A DNA stretch of 64,000 bases from Micromonospora parva (GCF_000718515.1 NZ_JNZS01000007.1:403664-467663), one strand, 5' to 3'. Shown: positions 45,321-54,854, counted from the stretch's first letter. The notes: generated from the sequence alone by a model not told the origin. Numbers and translations: made by a program.

Positions 45321-48158
45321 CCCAGCTCGGATGACATGGAGACCCCGGTGAAGGTCGTAGTGGAGATCGAAGGGGCCCACGCGGGCACAGCCGTCACCAT
45401 CAATTTCAAGGACGAGCTCGCCCGCGAGCCAGGGGTTGTGTTGCCAGGCAGTCAAGTCGATCCGACCCTCCAGCTCGGCGATGACCTCGTCGATGACGTC
45501 GGGTGCGGTCATGGTCCGTGGCAGCGGGAGAGTACAGCCGGCGACGGAGCGACCCAGCCGCCAGCTAGGGGTGGAAGCGGTCGGGATGACTACCCCACCG
45601 CCGTCGATCCATGGGGCGAGGCTTAGTCCGTCAGGCGTCCGTACCAGCAGCAAGACCTCGAGGGTTTCGGCGTCGGTGTCGCGGACGTGGCCTTGCGCTG
45701 CACGGTCGTCGGCACCTGCGACCCCGCCGGAAAGCCAGCCGATCAGAGGCACCCCGGGCTCGTCCACGCTGGCGAGGCGGAAGCCATCCGCCTTCATCTC
45801 CTTGGCGGCGATCTCGTCTCGCTGCTTCTCTTCGGCCTCAACCATCGCTGGCTGCCACGACGGTGGACCGAGGGGCTCACCGCCGTAGGCGGATTGGGTA
45901 AGCGGCGCGATGTCCGACGGGATTCGAAGCGGGGCGCCGTCCAGGTGTGGCAGCAACACTGCAGCGCTGCGCAGGAGCATCGCCAACTGGTAGACGCGAC
46001 GTGAGCCGGCGACAGGGTGCGGCGGTTCGGTGTTCCAGTCAGCGCCGGTGATCCAGCATTCCGGCCTGCCAAGGCAACCGGGGCGACCGTCGCGGGGATG
46101 ACGGTGGAGCCGGCCGATGCGCTGAAGCACCAGGTCGATCGGGGCCAAATCGGTGATGAGCAGGTCGAAGTCGATGTCAAGGGACTGCTCGGCGACCTGG
46201 CTGGCCACCACGACGTGCCGGTGAGGACGGTTGCCGCTGCCGGGTGGCCCGAAGGTCTCTCGCAGCCACCGATCCTTAGCAGCGCGGTCGACAGCCATGA
46301 ACCGGGAGTGCGCGACCGATACCGGGGTGCCTGGGCCGAGCATCGCACGGAGTGCGGTCGCGGTCTCTTGGACTCGCGCCACGGTGTTGCGGACCACGAG
46401 CACGCAACCCCCGTCGGTCAGCCGCTCGCGCAACAGGTCACCCAACGCCGGCAGGTCGTCGTCCAGACGTCGTAGCGTCACGTCGACGTTGCGCCCTGAG
46501 TCGGAGCAGCTGGTGGCTACGGCACCCCGATCGTTCGTGGAAACCGTGACCAGGGGGTATCGCAGGTCGGTTCGGAGGGCCGCATACGGGTCGACCTTCG
46601 TCTTGCCCCGGTCGCGCCAGGAGGGTGGGGGCAAGGGTCCATGGCGGCCGTTGTCATACGCCGCCATGAGCTCGGCCCGTCGGTGGGCCGGGAGTGTCGC
46701 GGAGAGGACGATGACCGGGACGCCATATGCGCCCAGCCACTCCAGCGCCCGGTCGAGGAATCGCCCCATGTAGACGTCGTAAGCGTGCGCCTCGTCGATG
46801 ACCACGACCTTGCCGGCGAGACCGAGGTGGCGCAGCACCAGGTGCTTGCCGCGCAGCGCTGCGAACAGCAGCTGGTCGATGGTGCCGACCACGAAGCTGG
46901 ACAACAGCGTCCGCTTCGGGCCGGCAAGCCAACCGTGTACGCCGATGGCCGCGCCACCAGAGTCCTCGCCAATGCCACTCGGCAGGGACGTCATCCGCAG
47001 CTGGTCGTACTCGGGGTTGAGTGCCGCCTTCCCGTGCGCCAGCCGTACGTCGCGATCGCCTCGACCAACCTGGGTATCGGGTAGCTGGCGCAACCAGGAG
47101 AGCATCCGGGCGAACATGGCATCGCTGGTGGCGCGGGTAGGGAGCGCGAGGTAGCAGCCGGATGCTCCGGTACGCCGCGCCAAGATCTCAACCGCCGCCA
47201 GCGCCGCCTCTGTCTTGCCCTCCCCCATTGCCGCCTCGACGATCATCATCCCGGGCGCGGGCATGGACGCAGCCAGTTCAGCGACTGCCCGCTGGACCGG
47301 GCGGGCCGTCGCGCCGGCGGGTAGCTCGAATCGCGCGTCGAACAGTTCGTCAACGCTCGCCGGCGGTGCAGCTGGCAGCCACGGCACGGGCAGGTCCAAC
47401 AATTCCCAACCGGCCGACAACCGGTCGCCGTCCGCGCTGTCCAAGACGTAGGGGAAGAATTCCTCGTTGCTCGCAATCCAGTCAGCAACAATGACCAGGC
47501 CCGTGAGAGCAGCCTGCACCGGCTGCGACAGCGGCACACTGCTCCAGTCGACAAGCCGACCTGCCGCACCAGAGCGTTCGGCCATCCAGGTCAGGATCTC
47601 GTGCTGCACGTGCTGCCAGGCCTGGTCGCCGAGCAGGTGTCGGCGCACCTGCGCGTCGCAAAGGCTCTCATGGGTTGGCGGGGTGCCGTGGTGGCCGCCG
47701 ACGACGACCGCGTACGGGTGCGGATCGACCCAGTCTTGCTGCTGGAGCCAGTCGGCCAGAACGAGATGCCCAGCGGTGGCGTGCGGGGCGTACTTGCGGT
47801 CGGTACGGATCAGGTCGCGGTCGTAGTGGAGCCCATGGTCACGCATCCGTTCGGCCAATGCGTACGCCTGGCAGGCGAAGGCAGGCGTGGCCTTGCCGAT
47901 GTCGTGTACGCCGGCGATCCAGACGGCCAAGGTGCGGGCGTCTGCGTCACCTCCGGGCAGTTCGTCCGCGATACGTCGACGAACTGCCGCGCTCAGCCAG
48001 TGATCCCACAGCCGTCCGGCCACGTCGGCGGTGTCGGCGAGGTGGCGCCACAGCGGCAGCCACCCGACTGGTGAGGTGCCCGTACGGTCGGTCTTGCCCC
48101 AAACTGACCGGGCCGCGTCTCCAAGCTTCGGAGCGCCGGCAGCGATGCGGGTGCTCAT
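45318..48158 (-). CDS. cas3: Cas3 helicase-nuclease, type I-E
   Basis: The 946-residue protein has an N-terminal HD nuclease domain (His39 in WRHLADTADV, IAGVHDIGKATPAF ~81-94, YAPHATAGHLVLADWL), Walker A EAAMGEGKTEAALA (~309), DEAH box VVVIDEAHAYDVYM (~452-465), motif III LSATLP and motif VI QRIGRLHRHP. It is recruited by Cascade to unwind and degrade invader DNA. Its ATG overlaps the UvrD-like helicase stop as ATGA, so cas3 is co-translated with that gene. All expected catalytic residues are visible. Confidence 0.96.
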   Translation of the reverse strand: MSTRIAAGAPKLGDAARSVWGKTDRTGTSPVGWLPLWRHLADTADVAGRLWDHWLSAAVRRRIADELPGGDADARTLAVWIAGVHDIGKATPAFACQAYALAERMRDHGLHYDRDLIRTDRKYAPHATAGHLVLADWLQQQDWVDPHPYAVVVGGHHGTPPTHESLCDAQVRRHLLGDQAWQHVQHEILTWMAERSGAAGRLVDWSSVPLSQPVQAALTGLVIVADWIASNEEFFPYVLDSADGDRLSAGWELLDLPVPWLPAAPPASVDELFDARFELPAGATARPVQRAVAELAASMPAPGMMIVEAAMGEGKTEAALAAVEILARRTGASGCYLALPTRATSDAMFARMLSWLRQLPDTQVGRGDRDVRLAHGKAALNPEYDQLRMTSLPSGIGEDSGGAAIGVHGWLAGPKRTLLSSFVVGTIDQLLFAALRGKHLVLRHLGLAGKVVVIDEAHAYDVYMGRFLDRALEWLGAYGVPVIVLSATLPAHRRAELMAAYDNGRHGPLPPPSWRDRGKTKVDPYAALRTDLRYPLVTVSTNDRGAVATSCSDSGRNVDVTLRRLDDDLPALGDLLRERLTDGGCVLVVRNTVARVQETATALRAMLGPGTPVSVAHSRFMAVDRAAKDRWLRETFGPPGSGNRPHRHVVVASQVAEQSLDIDFDLLITDLAPIDLVLQRIGRLHRHPRDGRPGCLGRPECWITGADWNTEPPHPVAGSRRVYQLAMLLRSAAVLLPHLDGAPLRIPSDIAPLTQSAYGGEPLGPPSWQPAMVEAEEKQRDEIAAKEMKADGFRLASVDEPGVPLIGWLSGGVAGADDRAAQGHVRDTDAETLEVLLLVRTPDGLSLAPWIDGGGVVIPTASTPSWRLGRSVAGCTLPLPRTMTAPDVIDEVIAELEGRIDLTAWQHNPWLAGELVLEIDGDGCARVGPFDLHYDLHRGLHVIRAG

Positions 48159-50260
48159 CGGACCGCCGGCAGCAGTGAGCTGGGTGTGCCACTGTGCGAC
48201 AGGTAGAGCACGTCACGAGCGCGGGTCAACGCGACGAAGAGAAGGCACCGCTCTCGCTGCAGATCCTGCTTGTGACCGTGTGGATCCTCCGTCTCCGTCG
48301 CCAACGCATACGGCGCCGGCAGCACTCCTGCATCCAGCCCGACAACCGCGAGGCACTGAAACTCCAGGCCTTTCATGCGATGCATGGTGGCGACGTGCAC
48401 CCCGTCTACACCCCGTTGGTCGTCGGCTACCGGAATGTGGGCGTCGCTCAAGGTCTTGCTGATGGCCTTGACGAGCTGCCCCGTGCGGACGGCTACGCCG
48501 ATCGCATGCGGCTCTACGTCTTGATCCAGCCAGGTCCCGACGCGCTCGATGAGCGCTTCGAACTCGCTGTCGCGGTCGTCGCAGGCTACGACCTTGGGTA
48601 CGCCGCCGCGAGTGAGCGAGCGGTAGCCGCGCAGCGTGTCGCCCTCGCCGTCCAGGCCGATGGCGGCGTCGCCGCTGAGGACTTTCACTGAGAGGTCCAG
48701 AATCTCATGGGTTGTGCGGTAGTTGACAGTGAGCCGGCGGGTTCGGCCGCGCACTTCGATGCCGAGCTGTGCGAGCGACACGTGGTTGTCGTAGATGCGC
48801 TGGTACGGGTCAGCAAGCAGGAACATGTCGTTCGGTCCGGGCGCGACCAGTGCGCGCAGCAGCCGCCACTGTGCGGGGTGGAGATCCTGCCCCTCGTCAA
48901 CGATGACGTGTCGGTACGGGGGCGGTGACTGCCGGGCGATCGTGGCGGCGTCGTCGGCGAGTTGGGTGTGCGTGCTCAGCCGCCGCTTCGTCAGGTCGCG
49001 CCTTACAGCTTCGATCGCGCTCCACACCTGCTCACGTTGGGTCCCGCGGAGCCCTTCGCCGCGGCCCTTGCGGGGGGCGTCGCGGTAGGCCTCGAGGGTG
49101 GTCAACTGCTGGGCCAGCACCACCTGCTCCCACTCTCGTCTGAGGAAGGCGGCGCTGAAGGTCCTGACTTGGCCGGTGCGACTCAGGTAGGTCGGACCAG
49201 TTTTGGCGGTTGCTTCCCACAACCGATCCGCGGTTTCGCCGTCGGCGACCGTGATCTTCCTGCCGCCCCGAGTCGCGATCTCGTAGGCCAGCTTGTCGAC
49301 GCTGACCACGTCGATACGGGCCCGAACCGCCGGGTCGGTGGTGAGTCGGTACAGCTGCCTGCCCAGGGAGTCCGCGAGCGCGCGGGTGAACGTGGTCAGC
49401 AGCACCTTGCCGCCACCCTTTGGCAACCGCTCGGCGAGAAAGACCGCCCGATGCAGACCAGTAACCGTCTTTCCAGTCCCGGCGCTGCCGGTGACCAGTG
49501 CGGGACCGCTGTAGGTCTCTCGGTAGGCCACGTCGCGTTGCGTGGGGTGCAGAAACGTCCGCCAGACGTCGAAGGGGTGAGCGAGAATGGCCGCCAGCTC
49601 CACCGGGCCGGAGACGAAGGCGATCCGCTCCGGAGTGCGGTGGGCTGCAGTCAGGAGGTCGTCGGTGTCCACGCCCGACACGATCCGGTCGGCCAGCTCC
49701 CCCCAGACTTCTGTCACGGACAGCCCACTGGCCAACCCACGCAGGACGTCGAGCTGCACGTCAGGCAAGCGTGCGCCAAGACTCTCTAGCTGCTGGTCGG
49801 TGGCGATGACCCGCAGCAGCGGCACCAGATCCTCGTCCACGCCGAGTCGGAGGAGATCGGCAGATGAGACGCCGTCGAACAGTCCCCCACTCGGCGGTGC
49901 TGACGGTTCGGCTCGGCTGAACTCCTCAATACCGATCTGGTCTCGCATCTCCAACACGCCGAGCGCCTGGTTGACGGTGAAGCGGCGACTCACCGCGAAG
50001 GCGATCGCGTCGTCGTGCGGCAGGACGTTGAGCAAAGCGTATTTCTGCTCTCCAAGGGCAAGCACGACGCCGCGGTAGAACTGGTCGATGCGGATGGTGC
50101 GGATATTCGGGTCGCGTGCGCCGGTCAGCTTCTCCAAGTGCAGGCCAGCGTGGGTGTGTTCAGCGAACCTGCTGATGGCCGCGATCACGGCGTGTTGCAC
50201 CCGGCGCTGCAGCCTGGCGTAGGCGGGAAGGAACCCCCGCTCGATGGCCAACTCAGCCAC
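48155..50260 (-). CDS. UvrD-like superfamily 1 helicase coupled to cas3
   Basis: The 701-residue protein has an N-terminal ~110-residue part that resembles a RelE/ParE fold (IRIDQFYRGVVLALG, YALLNVLPHDDAIAFAVSRR). An SF1 helicase follows: Walker A LVTGSAGTGKTVTGLHRA (~256-273), motif II VIVDEGQDLHPAQWRLLRAL, motif III LLADPYQRIYD, motif IV region TVNYRTTHEIL, motif V MHRMKGLEFQCL and motif VI FVALTRARDVLYLSHSG. GTG 50260 with GAGAGG upstream is preferred over the longer frame. Its stop overlaps the cas3 start, so it belongs to the cas transcription unit. Not a standard I-E gene. Confidence 0.8.
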   Translation of the reverse strand: MAELAIERGFLPAYARLQRRVQHAVIAAISRFAEHTHAGLHLEKLTGARDPNIRTIRIDQFYRGVVLALGEQKYALLNVLPHDDAIAFAVSRRFTVNQALGVLEMRDQIGIEEFSRAEPSAPPSGGLFDGVSSADLLRLGVDEDLVPLLRVIATDQQLESLGARLPDVQLDVLRGLASGLSVTEVWGELADRIVSGVDTDDLLTAAHRTPERIAFVSGPVELAAILAHPFDVWRTFLHPTQRDVAYRETYSGPALVTGSAGTGKTVTGLHRAVFLAERLPKGGGKVLLTTFTRALADSLGRQLYRLTTDPAVRARIDVVSVDKLAYEIATRGGRKITVADGETADRLWEATAKTGPTYLSRTGQVRTFSAAFLRREWEQVVLAQQLTTLEAYRDAPRKGRGEGLRGTQREQVWSAIEAVRRDLTKRRLSTHTQLADDAATIARQSPPPYRHVIVDEGQDLHPAQWRLLRALVAPGPNDMFLLADPYQRIYDNHVSLAQLGIEVRGRTRRLTVNYRTTHEILDLSVKVLSGDAAIGLDGEGDTLRGYRSLTRGGVPKVVACDDRDSEFEALIERVGTWLDQDVEPHAIGVAVRTGQLVKAISKTLSDAHIPVADDQRGVDGVHVATMHRMKGLEFQCLAVVGLDAGVLPAPYALATETEDPHGHKQDLQRERCLLFVALTRARDVLYLSHSGTPSSLLPAVR

Positions 50261-50376
50261 ACCTCTCACCTTTCTCGTCGCCCGGGTTTGACCGGAGCAC
50301 ACGCCACACCGCACATCGAGGGACAGGGTGGGCGGCGCCAACCACCGCGTGCGCCCGAACCAGCGCAGCGCCAGTA

Positions 50377-50413
50377 GACCATCTTGTGAACACTGCTTGC
50401 AAGTGTCTTGTCG
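50377..50413. promoter_or_regulatory. dyad in the divergent helicase-kinase spacer
   Basis: The region between the helicase-cas operon and the kinase gene contains an interrupted dyad, ACACT-N7-AGTGT (gaacactgcttgcaagtgtc). It is placed where it could control both promoters. No regulator is identified. Confidence 0.3.
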
Positions 50414-50483
50414 TTCGGAATATTCACCAGATCGGCTCGCGACTGGCCGCGTTGGTGCCCAAGGCAAGGCCTCCAGGCCCGTT

Positions 50484-51791
50484 ATGCTGGGCCTCGTGGC
50501 GGCGGGCACGATCCTCAAGGACCGGTACAGGCTGGGTCGGTTTCCGCTGGCGCACAAGGGCATGGGCGAGGTTTGGGCGGGACAGGACGCTCTGCTCGAT
50601 CGTCCGGTGGTCGTGAAGTTCGTTAACGCCTCCACGCCGGACATCGACGTGGTACGGCGATTCCGCCGTGAGGTCCTGCTGACCGCGCGCCTCGATCATC
50701 CCGGCGTGCCCGCCATCTACGACGTTGGTGAGCAGGACGGCCGCCCGTACGCCGTCCTGCAACAGATCCACGGCATCTCTCTGAGTGACCTCGTCGCAGA
50801 GCAAGGTCCACTTCCAATCGACTGGGTAGCTGCCATCGGGGCACAGATCAGCTGCGTCCTGCTCGCAGCTCGACAGATCCGTCTGGTGCACAGGGATATC
50901 AAGCCGAGCAACGTGATGCTCGACAAGAGCGGCGCCGTGAAGGTGCTCGACTTCGGACTGGCTTCCATTCCTGACGACGACCGCTACTCGCGGATCACCC
51001 AGAGCGATCAGAGTCTCGGCACGGTGGGCTACATGGCGCCCGAACAGATCCTCGGCGAGCCCACCGATCACCGCACCGACCTGTACGGCCTCGGGGCCAC
51101 TCTCTTCGACCTGCTCACTGGACGCCCGCCATTCGATGGGGTCACCACTACAACCACGTTGCGACACCAGCTGGACGATCCGCCTCCGCGCCCGACCCAG
51201 ATGCGATCGGATACCCCGGCCGTGCTCGATGACCTGGTCCACGCGCTGCTGGCGACTCACCCACAGGACCGACCAGCCACGGCCACAGAGGTCTACAGCG
51301 TGCTGGCTCCACTCGCTCAGGACCTGGCGCCGATTCCGGGGGTGCTTGATGACCCCGCCGGGGCCGTACGGGCCTATGCCGCGATCGTCGGGCGAGCACC
51401 ACTCAAGTCCCCCCTCATGGCAGCGCCCGTTGAGCCGCCCGAATTCGATGTTGAACGGACCGCTGCGCAGGCCGAGCAGTTGCATGCCGCTGGCGAGTTT
51501 CGTGCTGCCGCGCGACTGTGGCGACAGCTCGCCGACCACCTCGCGCGGCAGCGGGGCAGTGATGATCCCTCTGTGTTCAACTTGCGACTGCGTGCCGCCC
51601 GCGCGCACGTACCACTTGGCGAGCATGACCGCGCCTTGCGCCAGCTCAACCTGCTGCTTCAGGACCGCATCCGGGCGGACGGACCCGGGCACGCCGCTGT
51701 GCTGGACCTTCAGCAGGAGATTAAGCAACTCGGTAAGCAACACCCCGCTCCGCGGCAGTCCTCGCGACACGAGGCAAGGTCGGATCGCTGA
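50484..51791 (+). CDS. soluble Ser/Thr protein kinase with TPR-like tail
   Basis: The 435-residue protein has a complete Hanks-type kinase core: a degenerate Gly loop (RFPLAHKGMGEVWAG ~19-33), Lys45 in VVVKF, HRDIKPSN (136-143) with the catalytic Asp, DFGLASIP (156) and GTVGYMAPEQ. It has no membrane segment or PASTA repeats. The last ~100 residues are helical (AEQLHAAGEFRAAARLWRQL) and TPR-like. It is divergent from the helicase-cas operon. Kinases of this soluble type occur in defence islands (for example PglW and Stk2), so a defence role is possible but unproven. Confidence 0.8.
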   Translation: MLGLVAAGTILKDRYRLGRFPLAHKGMGEVWAGQDALLDRPVVVKFVNASTPDIDVVRRFRREVLLTARLDHPGVPAIYDVGEQDGRPYAVLQQIHGISLSDLVAEQGPLPIDWVAAIGAQISCVLLAARQIRLVHRDIKPSNVMLDKSGAVKVLDFGLASIPDDDRYSRITQSDQSLGTVGYMAPEQILGEPTDHRTDLYGLGATLFDLLTGRPPFDGVTTTTTLRHQLDDPPPRPTQMRSDTPAVLDDLVHALLATHPQDRPATATEVYSVLAPLAQDLAPIPGVLDDPAGAVRAYAAIVGRAPLKSPLMAAPVEPPEFDVERTAAQAEQLHAAGEFRAAARLWRQLADHLARQRGSDDPSVFNLRLRAARAHVPLGEHDRALRQLNLLLQDRIRADGPGHAAVLDLQQEIKQLGKQHPAPRQSSRHEARSDR

Positions 51792-52437
51792 ACCACCGGG
51801 GTAGCAGCGCCGCCTTCTGCTCGGGAAAGCGGGCTCCCCGGTAATGAAAGTTCAGGGCGCAGTTCTGCCCGCGTGTTTCGGTCGTCAAGGCGCGTCGAGC
51901 CAGAGACGAGTACATGCTGCTGTGCTTCAACCATGCCGCCTCTTCGCCGTGCCGATCGAAGCCACGGCCGCTCGCCGCATGCCCGAAGACATCGTGGACC
52001 GCGCGGAACATGTCGTTCTCATCGTCAGTGAGGTATGGGTGCGGGTTGCTACTGGCAGCGCTAGCCCAGACGTTCAACCTTCGCCGCCGCACGTCTTCGA
52101 CCATGGATCCGACATCCCTGTACGGATCCTCGTCGACGATCCGCACCGACAAACCGAGACCACCGAACTCGATGCGGCCTACTAGGAATTGGTACTGCTG
52201 CACGGTCTCCCGACAGAACGCGGCGTACGCAGGGCAGGCCCGATCGTCTCGAACGGGCGCGGCCATGTACGCGTCCGCAATGGCCATGCCGACGACCGGG
52301 TCAAGGCGCACTTTCGCGTACGCGTTCGGAAGGGTAGTGCCCACAGAGCCCCGGCGATACCGCCGTGCGCCGTCGTGCACGTAGGTGACCGGCGTAAAGG
52401 TCGGGGACGGAGTTGCCAGCAGCGTGGGTGCGAGCAA
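51721..52437 (-). CDS. uncharacterised protein with HDVFGHA/GEEAAW motif
   Basis: The 238-residue protein is not assigned to a family I can name. A conserved-looking core reads DDENDMFRAVHDVFGHAASG, then FDRHGEEAAWLKHSSMYSSLA, where two His and two Glu could bind a metal, and later TTETRGQNCALNFHY. The GGAGGACC ribosome site sits before an ATG at 52447 that is out of frame with this protein; in-frame starts are TTG 52437 or GTG 52380. Either the TTG is used or there is a frame error. It overlaps the kinase gene's 3' end convergently by about 70 bases and follows a 56-residue ORF. Confidence 0.55.
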   Translation of the reverse strand: MLAPTLLATPSPTFTPVTYVHDGARRYRRGSVGTTLPNAYAKVRLDPVVGMAIADAYMAAPVRDDRACPAYAAFCRETVQQYQFLVGRIEFGGLGLSVRIVDEDPYRDVGSMVEDVRRRRLNVWASAASSNPHPYLTDDENDMFRAVHDVFGHAASGRGFDRHGEEAAWLKHSSMYSSLARRALTTETRGQNCALNFHYRGARFPEQKAALLPRWFSDPTLPRVARTAAERGVAYRVA

Positions 52438-52491
52438 GGGTGTTCATGGTCCTCCTTCGATAGTCGGGTTGGCGGATCAGGTCAGGTCAGG

Positions 52492-52662
52492 TCAGCGAGC
52501 TTCTACGCCCTCTCGCGCAGCGAGCGCCTCCGGACCTTGGTTGGGCTGCGTGCACTGCTCGCGACGCAGCATCTCGCCGAGCACGCGGATCTCCGACGCT
52601 CGACGGTTCTGGTGCAGCTTTGCGAACTTTCCGATGGTGGTGCTGTGCCCACGACGCGGCAT
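52492..52662 (-). CDS. 56-residue basic small protein
   Basis: ATG 52662 is preceded by AGGAGGCTCCC, a strong ribosome site. The product begins MPRRGHSTTIGKFAKLHQNR and ends with an acidic-basic helix rich in Arg and Glu. No family is recognised. It is about 45 bases upstream of the HDVFGHA gene on the same strand, so they form a two-gene unit divergent from the methylase gene. Confidence 0.55.
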   Translation of the reverse strand: MPRRGHSTTIGKFAKLHQNRRASEIRVLGEMLRREQCTQPNQGPEALAAREGVEAR

Positions 52663-52704
52663 GGGAGCCTCCTGTATGAGTCGTGAATCGAACCATCAAC
52701 AAAG

Positions 52705-52757
52705 TACACGGCTGTGAACCGTGTGCACAATGCCTTTGCTGATGGTACCGTTCACGG
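52705..52757. promoter_or_regulatory. inverted repeats in divergent promoter region
   Basis: CACGG-N7-CCGTG (cacggctgtgaaccgtg) and a nearby CCGT-TC-ACGG lie immediately upstream of the GTG start of the methylase and opposite the small-protein gene. The methylase itself has an N-terminal helix-turn-helix, so autoregulation at these sites is plausible. Confidence 0.4.
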
Positions 52758-54854
52758 GTGATTCGAGAGCCGAGATCGGCCGCCAGCGACGCCACCCTGA
52801 CCGCCAGCGGCATCGCGCGGCTGGCCAACGTCGGCCGGGCCGCGGTGAGTAATTGGCGGCGACGCTACGCGGACTTCCCGGCACCCGTCGGCGGCACACC
52901 GACAAGCCCATCCTTTGACGCACGCGAGGTGGAGAGCTGGCTTCGTCGTCACGGCAGGCTCCACGAGGCCGGAGCTGAGCAGTGGGCCTGGCGGCACATC
53001 GAGAGCTATCAGCCCGCTGCGCGGATCAGTGACGCGCTCAGCATCGCCGGCGCCTACCTGCTCTTCCGGTCCGACCGGCCCGAGACCGCACCTGACAGCC
53101 TGCCTAATCCACGAAAGCTTGTCACGCACCTTCGCGCAATCGACAGGGATCTGGCCGAGCTAGTCGACGACGTGCTGCCGAAGCAATGGACACCGCAGCT
53201 CACCACTCTGTTGAGCTCGCTCGACCAACTCGGCCGAGAACAAGAGCCGGAGGCCGCCTTCGAGTACCTGCACAGCCAGTACGTCGCCTCGGCTCACTCG
53301 CTTTCCGGTCTTGCCGGCACACCTGACGGCGTTGCAGAAGTACTACTGAACCTCGCCGGCACCGGAGCCCGCACGTTCGACTTCACCAGCGGCACCGGAT
53401 CAATCCTGCGGATGGCCGCCGACCGGGCAGTCCAAAACGCTAGCGTCACCCGGTGCTACGCACAGGAGATCAACCCGCAGTACGCCCTGATCACGCTGCT
53501 GCGGCTCTGGTTCGTCCACCTGCGCGCTAGGCGTGCCGGGCACACAGCGGACCCTCCCGTCGTACACATCGGCGACAGCCTTCTCGCCGACGCCTTGCCC
53601 GATCTACAGGCCGACGTCGTCGTGGCCAACTTCCCGTTCGGCATTCACGATTGGGGCCACGATCGCCTCGCCTACGACCCTCGCTGGACCTATGGCCTAC
53701 CACCGCGCACCGAGCCCGAACTCGCCTGGGTACAGCACGCCCTGGCCCACCTCTCCCCCGACGGCACCGCTGTTGTTCTCATGCCCCCGGCTGCCGCTAC
53801 GCGGCCAGCCGGCCGCCGTGTACGTGCCGAACTGGTCCGCCATGGGGCGCTACGGGCGGTCATCGCTCTACCTGCCGGTCTGATGCCACCAACCGGTATC
53901 GGACTCCACATCTGGGTGCTCAAACTGCCCGACCTGCGTCAGCCACATGCTGGAGCCCTACTTTTTGTCGATACCACTACCGCACCAACCACGCGGGCGA
54001 TCGCGGACGTCGCTGGCGCCGCCTGGCACGCCTACCTCTCCGACCATTACGTCGAAGAGCCCGGCGTCCACCGCGCCATACCCGCAATCGAGGTGCTCGA
54101 TGACCAAGTCGACCTCACACCACAGCGCTACGTGCCCCGATCCGATGAACTCGCCACCAACCCGGCAGAGACCATCGCCAGGATGAACGACTTCGACCAA
54201 CTACTGGAACAGGTACGACACAGCCTGCCGGCGGTGCAAGAGGTGGACACAGCAGCGCTTCGACTCGCCCCCCAGGCCGACATCGCCGACCTGATTCGGT
54301 CGGGCGGCATGTCCATACGGCGCGCGGTTTCCCGTAGCCGATCAGCCCACACCCCCGCGAGCGCCTTGGTGCTGACTGGAGCCGACGTCCTGGCCGGTGC
54401 CTCGGCCACCGGCACTGCGACCCGTGCCTCAGACGACGACGCCGGGCCGGAAGTACAAGCCGGAGACATCCTCATCCCAGTTGTCGGACGCAAAATCAGC
54501 GCCCGAGTAGCCACCCCAGAACAAGTCGGCGCCGAGCTCGGACCCGGCGTACAGCTGCTCCGCGTCGACCCGGCCCGATTCGATCCCTGGTTTGTCGCTG
54601 GCGTCATCTCCCGCACAGACAACCTGCGCGTCGCGGGCCGCTCATCGAGCACCGGCAGCGGAGCCCTGCGCATCGATATCAAACGGCTCGCCATCCCGGT
54701 ACTGCCGCTAGACCGGCAGCAGGCGTACGGGAAAGCCTTTTGCCAGCTTGTTGAGTTTCGGACCCGACTCGATCGGGCCGCAGCAACCGGGGCCGCACTG
54801 GCCCGCGAAATTGGCGACAGCCTGACCGCCGGCGCCCTCGGTCCCCCGTCCTAA
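52758..54854 (+). CDS. HsdM-like N6-adenine DNA methylase with HTH and TRD-like ends
   Basis: The 698-residue protein has an N-terminal MerR/excisionase-like HTH (LTASGIARLANVGRAAVSNW, REVESWLRR) and a helical HsdM-type region. The N6-adenine methylase core follows: AdoMet motif FDFTSGTGSIL (207-217) and catalytic NFPFG (291-295, a variant of NPPF/Y). The C-terminal ~200 residues resemble an HsdS target-recognition segment (GDILIPVVGRKISARVA, SRTDNLRVAGRSSSTGSGAL). It may methylate without a separate specificity subunit. No restriction subunit is adjacent, so it may be an orphan or regulatory methylase. Confidence 0.72.
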   Translation: MIREPRSAASDATLTASGIARLANVGRAAVSNWRRRYADFPAPVGGTPTSPSFDAREVESWLRRHGRLHEAGAEQWAWRHIESYQPAARISDALSIAGAYLLFRSDRPETAPDSLPNPRKLVTHLRAIDRDLAELVDDVLPKQWTPQLTTLLSSLDQLGREQEPEAAFEYLHSQYVASAHSLSGLAGTPDGVAEVLLNLAGTGARTFDFTSGTGSILRMAADRAVQNASVTRCYAQEINPQYALITLLRLWFVHLRARRAGHTADPPVVHIGDSLLADALPDLQADVVVANFPFGIHDWGHDRLAYDPRWTYGLPPRTEPELAWVQHALAHLSPDGTAVVLMPPAAATRPAGRRVRAELVRHGALRAVIALPAGLMPPTGIGLHIWVLKLPDLRQPHAGALLFVDTTTAPTTRAIADVAGAAWHAYLSDHYVEEPGVHRAIPAIEVLDDQVDLTPQRYVPRSDELATNPAETIARMNDFDQLLEQVRHSLPAVQEVDTAALRLAPQADIADLIRSGGMSIRRAVSRSRSAHTPASALVLTGADVLAGASATGTATRASDDDAGPEVQAGDILIPVVGRKISARVATPEQVGAELGPGVQLLRVDPARFDPWFVAGVISRTDNLRVAGRSSSTGSGALRIDIKRLAIPVLPLDRQQAYGKAFCQLVEFRTRLDRAAATGAALAREIGDSLTAGALGPPS

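Noticed and set aside
50424..51770. A 448-codon minus-strand frame opposite the kinase
   Set aside because: Shadow of the kinase gene, which shows all Hanks motifs on the plus strand.
50484..54854. Calling the kinase and methylase a Pgl or BREX system
   Set aside because: No PglZ phosphatase, PglY ATPase or BREX genes are present, and the methylase is HsdM-like rather than PglX-like.
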